64,000 nt of DNA from Actinomycetes bacterium (GTDB lineage: Bacteria > Actinomycetota > Acidimicrobiia > Acidimicrobiales > Acidimicrobiaceae), in the NCBI GenBank assembly GCA_021819725.1, contig JAKAQR010000001.1, forward strand, positions 1 through 64,000, in the 5' to 3' direction. The notes under the pieces were generated by a model. The model did not search any database, was not told the origin of the DNA, and saw only the letters and a list, made by a program, of their open reading frames with translations. Position 1 is the first letter of the stretch; each line of letters starts with the position of its first letter. Positions 58,953 through 64,000 of this stretch are shown piece after piece. Position numbers and translations under genes: made by a program.

Positions 58953-61856
58953 TCAGACCGGTGTGGGAAGCTCGAAGGCTTCCACGCTTGGCTTCAGTGG
59001 GCGTAGAAGCCAACGAGGTCGCCGAGTCCCATCTGGCGACACGTCCCGCGCCGACTGCGTGAGCTGCATCCAGCGTTCAAAGATCGCTCGTGAACGCGAA
59101 GTATCAACATGCACTTCACCATGAAGGTCATTTGGTTCAGCTTTCGTGACCGTTACCACCTGATGCCAGCAGTGCATGCCAGATATCGGATCAGGATGCA
59201 CGCCGAAGGTGAGGTTCTGGTGGACCCCGATATCGGTCCACCAAATCCGAGCCGTGTCAGGATCGCTCGACTCATAGGGCTCAGCACCTCCGTGCGGGTG
59301 CATTCCCCACTGGGTCCCTTCCTTGGAGAGACTCACCGAGCGCATCATGGCGGATGAACCGAGATCGCCGATTCGCCAACGCCCCATGTGGTGTGAACAG
59401 GCAACCACGCCAGGTCGGATGCCTTCGGTGACCCAGGCTTTTGCAACAAAGTAGCCGAGGTCGGTATTCACCCGGACCAGGTCGCCGTCGTGGAGCGAGA
59501 GGTGCGAGGCATCGATTGGATTGATCCAAACTGGATTGGTGTGCGCAATCTCATCGAGCCACTTTGAGTTTGCAGAGCGCGTATGAATCTGCACTGGCAA
59601 CCTGAACGTCGAGATCAGAGGGAACTGGTCTTGCGTGAGGCGATCCGGATGGACATGACTCTTGATGTAGGTGGGAGTCGCATACTCTCGCCAACCCCAA
59701 TCCGCCAACGTAGTCGAGTAGAACTCAAGGCGACCCGAAGGGGTCGGAAAGCCGCGGCGCACGACTCCATCGACGATGACCCCAACGGGGCGCCGACCAT
59801 CGTCATCAGGGGCGGGGTCTCCTGTTGGGACGACGTTTGCGCTCATCGGTTTGGGAGTCTTTGTGTAGACGCGACCAAGCGACGTCACCGCTAGATCTTC
59901 AAGCTCCTTCGCGGGTACCTCCTCGGCAAAGACTTGACCCACTCCGTTACGGATCTCGAACGCACCGTAGCGCTGCATATAGCCCAATGGACTCAACTCC
60001 TCGGCTGCTGCCTTCTCGGGTAGGCCGGGCACAGAGTTCTCGAACATCCAGCTGTAGTACTCCTCGACACTGAGTTTTGCTCCTGGATGGCGCCGTGACT
60101 CAAAGTATTGACGTATTCCAAGCGATCCATCGGGGTCGATGCGCCACGAGAGTTCGATGTAGAACTCGTTCTCCTCCCAAACCTCGCCTGGATTCACTTC
60201 GCGGGTATCATAGACGCGTCCACCGAGGCGCTCTCGCGCGACTTTGAGCACCGGTTGCCGGAACCCGATCCACTGTCCATCGTATTGTTCATAGGAAAAG
60301 GTGTCGTGCCGTTCCGATGCATGCCCCATCGGCAGGATGTAGTCAGCAAAGAACGAGGTCTCATTCCATGTCGGCGTCAGTGCCACATAGCAACCGATTT
60401 TGCGCTCGTCAAGGAGCATCTCAATCCAAGAGAAGCCATCGGGATTAGTCCACACGGGGTTGTAGACGCGGGTCATATATACCTCAAGTCGTCGCCCCGT
60501 TCGCTCCATGAGGTGTGGCAAAAGGTAGGAGAGTTCATTCATCGCCAGGGGGAAGTCCAATGGCCATGAGAGCTCATTCCAGACGTTGGGATGGCCGGGC
60601 GTATGGATGGGCCGAGGGACGTACTTGTTCCAGGCATTTAGATTGGTGCCTCCTGGAGTTGCCACCGCCCCGAGCAGCGCATTGAGCAGAAAGGTGGTAC
60701 GTGAAACTTGCCAACCGCCGAGGTTCCCTGCCGCGGCGGAACGCCAGTTGTGACTCGAGAGCGCCGTTCCGGAGGTGCCAATGATCTCGGCCGCTTCCCG
60801 AAGGGTTTCGATGTCGACACGCGTCTCGGCAGCGGCGAACTCCAGTGTGTAGTCGGCGTAGAGTGACTTGAGGTGCGCCTCAAAGTTCTCAAAAGTCTGT
60901 GGTTCGTCCGGTGCTTCAATTGAGAGGTACTCTTGCCAGTTCCACCATGACCGCACGAAGTCCCGGTTATAGAGATCGTGCTGAATGAGATAGTTGGCAA
61001 ACGCGAGATTCATCGCCGCCTCCGTGCCTGGCCAGGGAGAGATCCAGAGGTCAGCATGGGTAGCGGTATTGGAGAGTCGGGTGTCCACCACGATCAGCTT
61101 TGCACCACGTTGGCGAGCCTCGGTGATGCGCTGGGCGTGTGGGTTGAAGTAATGGCCTGTCTCAAGGTGGGAGCTGATCAGATAGATGACCTTTGCGTTG
61201 GCAAAGTCCGCACTGGGGCGATCGATTCCGCTCCAATAGTGGTAACCGGCACGCCCTCCCGAGGAACAGACGTTCGTGTGCGAGTTGTGACCATCGACCC
61301 CCCAGGCAGCCAGAACGCGCTCGGTGTAGCCGTCCTCACCTGGACGTCCAAGATGGATCATGATCTCGTTTTGGCGCTCCTCGAGGATGGCCGTACGCAA
61401 GCGATTGGCGATATCGCGTAGCGCTTCATCCCAAGGAACGCGCTCGAATCGCCCCTGACCTCGAGGTCCAACTCGCTTCAACGGATAGAGAATCCGATCA
61501 GGGTCAGTCACTTGATTGATGGTGGCCGGGCCCTTGGCACAGTTACGGCCTCGTGATCCTGGGTGCTCAGGATTGCCTTCAAACTTGCGAACCTGCAAAG
61601 TGCTCCGGTCGACATACGCAAGCAGCCCACAGGCAGACTCACAATTGAAACAGGTCGTGGGGATCAACATCGAATGGCGCTCGACGCGCTTTGGCCATTG
61701 GCGGGAATCTAATTCGACCCAATCATCCCAGCGCTCTTTAGGCGGGAAGCTCGCGAGGTCGGTCCGCGAGGGTCCTTGATAGAACGTCTCGCCAGCGGCA
61801 TCGATCGCCTCGCGTTTGGCTCGAAGACGATCGCTTAGCTTGTTGAGTTCACTCAT
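58953..61856 (-). CDS. Molybdopterin oxidoreductase catalytic subunit (DMSO reductase family)
   Basis: A 967-residue catalytic subunit binding Mo/W-bis-MGD and one FeS cluster. The [4Fe-4S] motif is Cys69, Cys72, Cys76 and Cys106 (TCFNCESACG...RGRNCAKG). The probable metal ligand is Cys197 in SHTNVCSSGGRAGYHYWSG; a C-terminal molydop-binding domain holds LPVQIHTRSANSKWLDE and WINPIDASHLSLHDGDLVRV. No twin-arginine signal is present, so it is predicted to stay cytoplasmic. The substrate is not evident: formate, polysulfide or an arsenic or sulfur compound are all possible. AAGGAG precedes the ATG by 5 bases. The fused FeS-NrfD gene lies upstream and the chaperone downstream. Confidence 0.85.
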   Translation of the reverse strand: MSELNKLSDRLRAKREAIDAAGETFYQGPSRTDLASFPPKERWDDWVELDSRQWPKRVERHSMLIPTTCFNCESACGLLAYVDRSTLQVRKFEGNPEHPGSRGRNCAKGPATINQVTDPDRILYPLKRVGPRGQGRFERVPWDEALRDIANRLRTAILEERQNEIMIHLGRPGEDGYTERVLAAWGVDGHNSHTNVCSSGGRAGYHYWSGIDRPSADFANAKVIYLISSHLETGHYFNPHAQRITEARQRGAKLIVVDTRLSNTATHADLWISPWPGTEAAMNLAFANYLIQHDLYNRDFVRSWWNWQEYLSIEAPDEPQTFENFEAHLKSLYADYTLEFAAAETRVDIETLREAAEIIGTSGTALSSHNWRSAAAGNLGGWQVSRTTFLLNALLGAVATPGGTNLNAWNKYVPRPIHTPGHPNVWNELSWPLDFPLAMNELSYLLPHLMERTGRRLEVYMTRVYNPVWTNPDGFSWIEMLLDERKIGCYVALTPTWNETSFFADYILPMGHASERHDTFSYEQYDGQWIGFRQPVLKVARERLGGRVYDTREVNPGEVWEENEFYIELSWRIDPDGSLGIRQYFESRRHPGAKLSVEEYYSWMFENSVPGLPEKAAAEELSPLGYMQRYGAFEIRNGVGQVFAEEVPAKELEDLAVTSLGRVYTKTPKPMSANVVPTGDPAPDDDGRRPVGVIVDGVVRRGFPTPSGRLEFYSTTLADWGWREYATPTYIKSHVHPDRLTQDQFPLISTFRLPVQIHTRSANSKWLDEIAHTNPVWINPIDASHLSLHDGDLVRVNTDLGYFVAKAWVTEGIRPGVVACSHHMGRWRIGDLGSSAMMRSVSLSKEGTQWGMHPHGGAEPYESSDPDTARIWWTDIGVHQNLTFGVHPDPISGMHCWHQVVTVTKAEPNDLHGEVHVDTSRSRAIFERWMQLTQSARDVSPDGTRRPRWLLRPLKPSVEAFELPTPV

Positions 61857-61916
61857 TGCTACTCCTTAGATTCATGAAGGGGATGGTCATCGGTACCGTA
61901 GAGCTGTTTTGTCGCA

Positions 61917-63452
61917 TCACGCGAGCGGAACGGCTTGCCCAGCCTGCACGAAAGCGTGTTCGAGTGGCAAGATGCACAGGAGCGCAGCAACACCGAGATC
62001 CATGCCTACAACCGGGGTGGCGATCGCAAGCAGATTTAGGAGGATGCCGACAAGAAAAAACCATCGGAACCGGCCGCGGGTCATCTCGTAGGAGGCGAGG
62101 TGAGCTTTGGCCGTTGGATGGGTGATGGTGGCCTCACCGATCACCATCGCAAGGTTGATGACCGCGAGGGCGCTCACAATGCGATCGAGATAGGCGACGT
62201 GCAAAGGATTGGCCGCCGCTACCCCAAACAGCGCGATGACAGCACCGACCAGAAGGGCTTGTACCACCAAGTGGGGCGGCAGGAGTGGATTCTGCCAGAG
62301 ATCACGCGCTTTTGCCTGCGCGAAGAGGAAGGCGGTATAAAGGGCGGCGAGGCAGGCGAGGGGAATTCCTGGGATTGCCAGCAGCTCCTCGAAGGTCCTC
62401 GCGCGGAAGATGGCGGCGACGAGGTCGAGCGTGACGATACCACCAAACAACATGAGCCCCCAAGCCCCCCGCACAAGCCAACTCTGGAGTCGGCCCTTCA
62501 GGAAGATCAGATGAAAGCGCTCGGGATGCTTGAGGTCGATGATGAGGAGCACGCCGGTAATACCGAGGAACACCAGTGAGGTGATCGGTCCTACAAATCG
62601 TACCACTGGTGAAGACCAGGGTAGACGGTGGAGGAGCGCCAGCAGAATCGGAACGAGATAGGCGCCGGCCGAGATTCCCTTCGTCCAGGTGTACAGGCTC
62701 ACCTTCCATCCCCAAGGTGCCGAGTGAGCCACGTCATAGGCGAGCTTAGCCTCGGCAGAGAGGTTGGAGTCATGAAATTCAGCTGGGTGGCCAGATACGG
62801 TCGTGTTTGGTCCGCGCTGTATCTCGGACCACATAAAGGTATCCCCGCCAGGACGGGTGGCAGCGATCGGGTCGAGCGTTGCTTGGTGTGCTCCTTTGTA
62901 ATAGACCTTGGGACGTGTGCCCTTGTCCGGAGAGCGAACCGCCACGCTTTGGCGATGAATGATTTTCGTCACCGGGGAGCTGGGATCATCGAGACGCCCG
63001 ATCAGAATCGCCTCTGTGGGACAGACGACGACGCAGGCTGGTTCGAGACCCACCTCGAGTCGATGAGCGCAGAAGTTGCATTTCTCAGCGGAATGATCTT
63101 CAGGATTAATGAAGATGGCATCATAGGGGCACGCGGCCATGCACGCTTTACAGCCGATGCAGATTGACTTATCGAAATCGACGATACCATCGGGGCGCTG
63201 ATACATGGCGCCGGTTGGACAGGCGGTTACGCAGGGTGGATTGTCGCACTGGTTGCACCGCGTGACCTGAAAGTTGCGGCGAACATGAGGGAACACCCCG
63301 ACTTCAACGGCTTTCACATAGGTTCTCGTAACCCCAAGCGGTACCTCATTCTCCGCTTTGCACGCGGTGGTACACGCATGACAACCGATGCATTTGCTCT
63401 GATCGAGCACCTTGACCCATGTCTCGGTTCGTTTTGTAGCGTCTGTTAGCAA
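61917..63452 (-). CDS. Fused four-cluster ferredoxin and NrfD membrane subunit
   Basis: A 511-residue fusion of the electron-transfer and membrane-anchor subunits of a molybdo-enzyme. The N-terminal half (about 1-190) has four [4Fe-4S] groups: CIGCHACTTAC, CNQCDNPPCVTAC, CIGCKACMAAC and CNFCAHRLEVGLEPACVVVCP. From about 260 on there are eight or so helices of the NrfD/PsrC type, beginning TWTKGISAGAYLVPILLALL. It would pass electrons between the quinone pool and the catalytic subunit. The TTG start at 63452 has AAAGGGGAG upstream. It is the first gene of the operon. Confidence 0.87.
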   Translation of the reverse strand: MLTDATKRTETWVKVLDQSKCIGCHACTTACKAENEVPLGVTRTYVKAVEVGVFPHVRRNFQVTRCNQCDNPPCVTACPTGAMYQRPDGIVDFDKSICIGCKACMAACPYDAIFINPEDHSAEKCNFCAHRLEVGLEPACVVVCPTEAILIGRLDDPSSPVTKIIHRQSVAVRSPDKGTRPKVYYKGAHQATLDPIAATRPGGDTFMWSEIQRGPNTTVSGHPAEFHDSNLSAEAKLAYDVAHSAPWGWKVSLYTWTKGISAGAYLVPILLALLHRLPWSSPVVRFVGPITSLVFLGITGVLLIIDLKHPERFHLIFLKGRLQSWLVRGAWGLMLFGGIVTLDLVAAIFRARTFEELLAIPGIPLACLAALYTAFLFAQAKARDLWQNPLLPPHLVVQALLVGAVIALFGVAAANPLHVAYLDRIVSALAVINLAMVIGEATITHPTAKAHLASYEMTRGRFRWFFLVGILLNLLAIATPVVGMDLGVAALLCILPLEHAFVQAGQAVPLA

Positions 63453-63687
63453 CTGCTCCCCTTTGCACAGTGATGCCCAACTGGCATGTTGCTATCCTAT
63501 TCCCGTCGTGACGTGGTACCGGGTCATTGTCTTTGGCGGGTCTTAGGCGTTAGCGAGGTTGCGGTTGGTTGCCCTAGCAGCTTGTGAACTGGTGAAATGT
63601 CAGATAATGGATACGCCGCAGCTATTGCCCGTTGGTAGGCCGCTCTTTGGCTCACGTCAGTATTGGCAATTCAGGGTATTTGCAAAC
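63453..63687. promoter_or_regulatory. Promoter region of the molybdo-enzyme operon
   Basis: This stretch lies between the end of the YfhO-like gene and the start of the FeS-NrfD gene, both on the minus strand. It should contain the operon promoter, perhaps also the terminator of the gene before it; I see no clear hexamers. Plus-strand open frames here are shadows. Confidence 0.35.
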
Positions 63688-64000
63688 TTATATCGTTCGC
63701 CGCCGATCGAACCAAGCAAAGCTCAAGAGCCCCGCGATCCCCAACGCAGAGAGCGCACCGAGCACGAGTGCGTCAACGATTCTCGGCGCTCGATAGCGCA
63801 ACGTCAACCGTGATGTCCCCGCCGGTACGTCGAGGACGATCAGACCATGGTCGTCATGAACAGCGACCCTGGCGCCAGTGCTTGTGCGTGCTTGCCAGCC
63901 AGGCGCATAGGCCAGTGTTGAGCGAACGACACTTGGTATTCGCGCCGCAAGGTGCGCAGTAAGCGTACCATCGATGTGTTGCGCTTGAGAAAGTATTGTC
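63688..64000 (-). CDS. 3' part of a YfhO-like membrane protein, cut by the right edge
   Basis: An open frame without a start runs from the right edge to a TAA at 63688-63690, about 104 residues. It contains VVRSTLAYAPGWQARTSTG, HGLIVLDVPAGTSRLTLRY and a final helix LVLGALSALGIAGLLSFAWF followed by DRRRTI. The pattern of a YPGWxA strand, a VPAG-x-(S/H)-x-(L/V)-x-L-x-Y strand and a terminal helix is that of the C-terminus of bacterial YfhO-type membrane proteins, which are implicated in glycosylating cell-wall polymers. The rest lies outside the window. Confidence 0.65.
   Translation of the reverse strand, partial: TILSQAQHIDGTLTAHLAARIPSVVRSTLAYAPGWQARTSTGARVAVHDDHGLIVLDVPAGTSRLTLRYRAPRIVDALVLGALSALGIAGLLSFAWFDRRRTI

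Noticed and set aside
63559..63962. Two plus-strand frames near the right edge
   Set aside because: The minus strand here encodes a recognisable YfhO-like C-terminus; the plus-strand frames are its shadows.

Overview
The window looks like chromosomal sequence from an actinobacterium, most likely the Acidimicrobiia (a Ferrimicrobium/Acidimicrobium-like organism). I infer this from a moderately high GC content, from gene families for mycothiol (mshC), coenzyme F420 (F420:NADP oxidoreductase) and phosphatidylinositol mannosides (pgsA/PatA/PimA/PimB-like), an InhA-like enoyl reductase, and a gene order seen in Mycobacterium and Streptomyces. The species assignment is an inference, not a match. 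I saw no rRNA, tRNA, CRISPR array, insertion sequence or prophage.

Layout. (1) 1-4.6 kb: start of a gene leaving the left edge, nfo, a HAD phosphatase, a secreted protein of unknown function, fabI/inhA and npdG. (2) 4.6-19.1 kb: a conserved housekeeping run mshC-thrS-HIT-[EF-G2 on the opposite strand]-pgsA-patA-pimA-[degenerate M48 protein]-pdxS-pdxT-yebC-peroxiredoxin-ruvC-ruvA-ruvB, mostly with overlapping or tightly spaced genes. (3) 19.1-34 kb: accessory genes between ruvB and queA: a small Cys-pair protein, a flavin reductase, DUF4031, a QueG-like protein, PimB, an SRPBCC protein, a MocR regulator divergent from an aminotransferase/mmsA pair, and a phosphonate-type locus (PhnX-like HAD, truncated FAD oxidoreductase, four-gene ABC transporter, PhnZ-like HD oxygenase). 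(4) 34-46.7 kb: queA-tgt-secD-secF-rel, then two small genes followed by alaS-ruvX-mltG-aroE. (5) 46.7-51.8 kb: a 1-kb stretch of doubtful coding content, then pilB-pilT-pilC. (6) 51.8-64 kb: an MFS exporter, a metallo-beta-lactamase/double-rhodanese protein of CstB-like architecture, an orphan hypothetical, GtrA, a sugar-nucleotide epimerase-like protein, and on the minus strand an operon for a membrane molybdo-enzyme (fused FeS-NrfD subunit, DMSO-reductase-family catalytic subunit, TorD-like chaperone), ending with the 3' part of a YfhO-like membrane protein cut by the right edge.

The most unusual spot is around 29.37-29.52 kb. The flavin oxidoreductase gene of the phosphonate locus has lost its N-terminal half exactly where the divergent transporter operon begins. 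The junction carries four perfect 15-bp tandem repeats that read as a 26-residue SNHMQ-repeat leader peptide whose stop codon overlaps the transporter's first start codon. Other items worth a look are a CsoR-type operator in front of the CstB-like gene, loss of a predicted iron ligand in that protein, a pseudo-protease in the PIM/pdx cluster, and a molybdo-enzyme without an export signal attached to a fused FeS/NrfD subunit.
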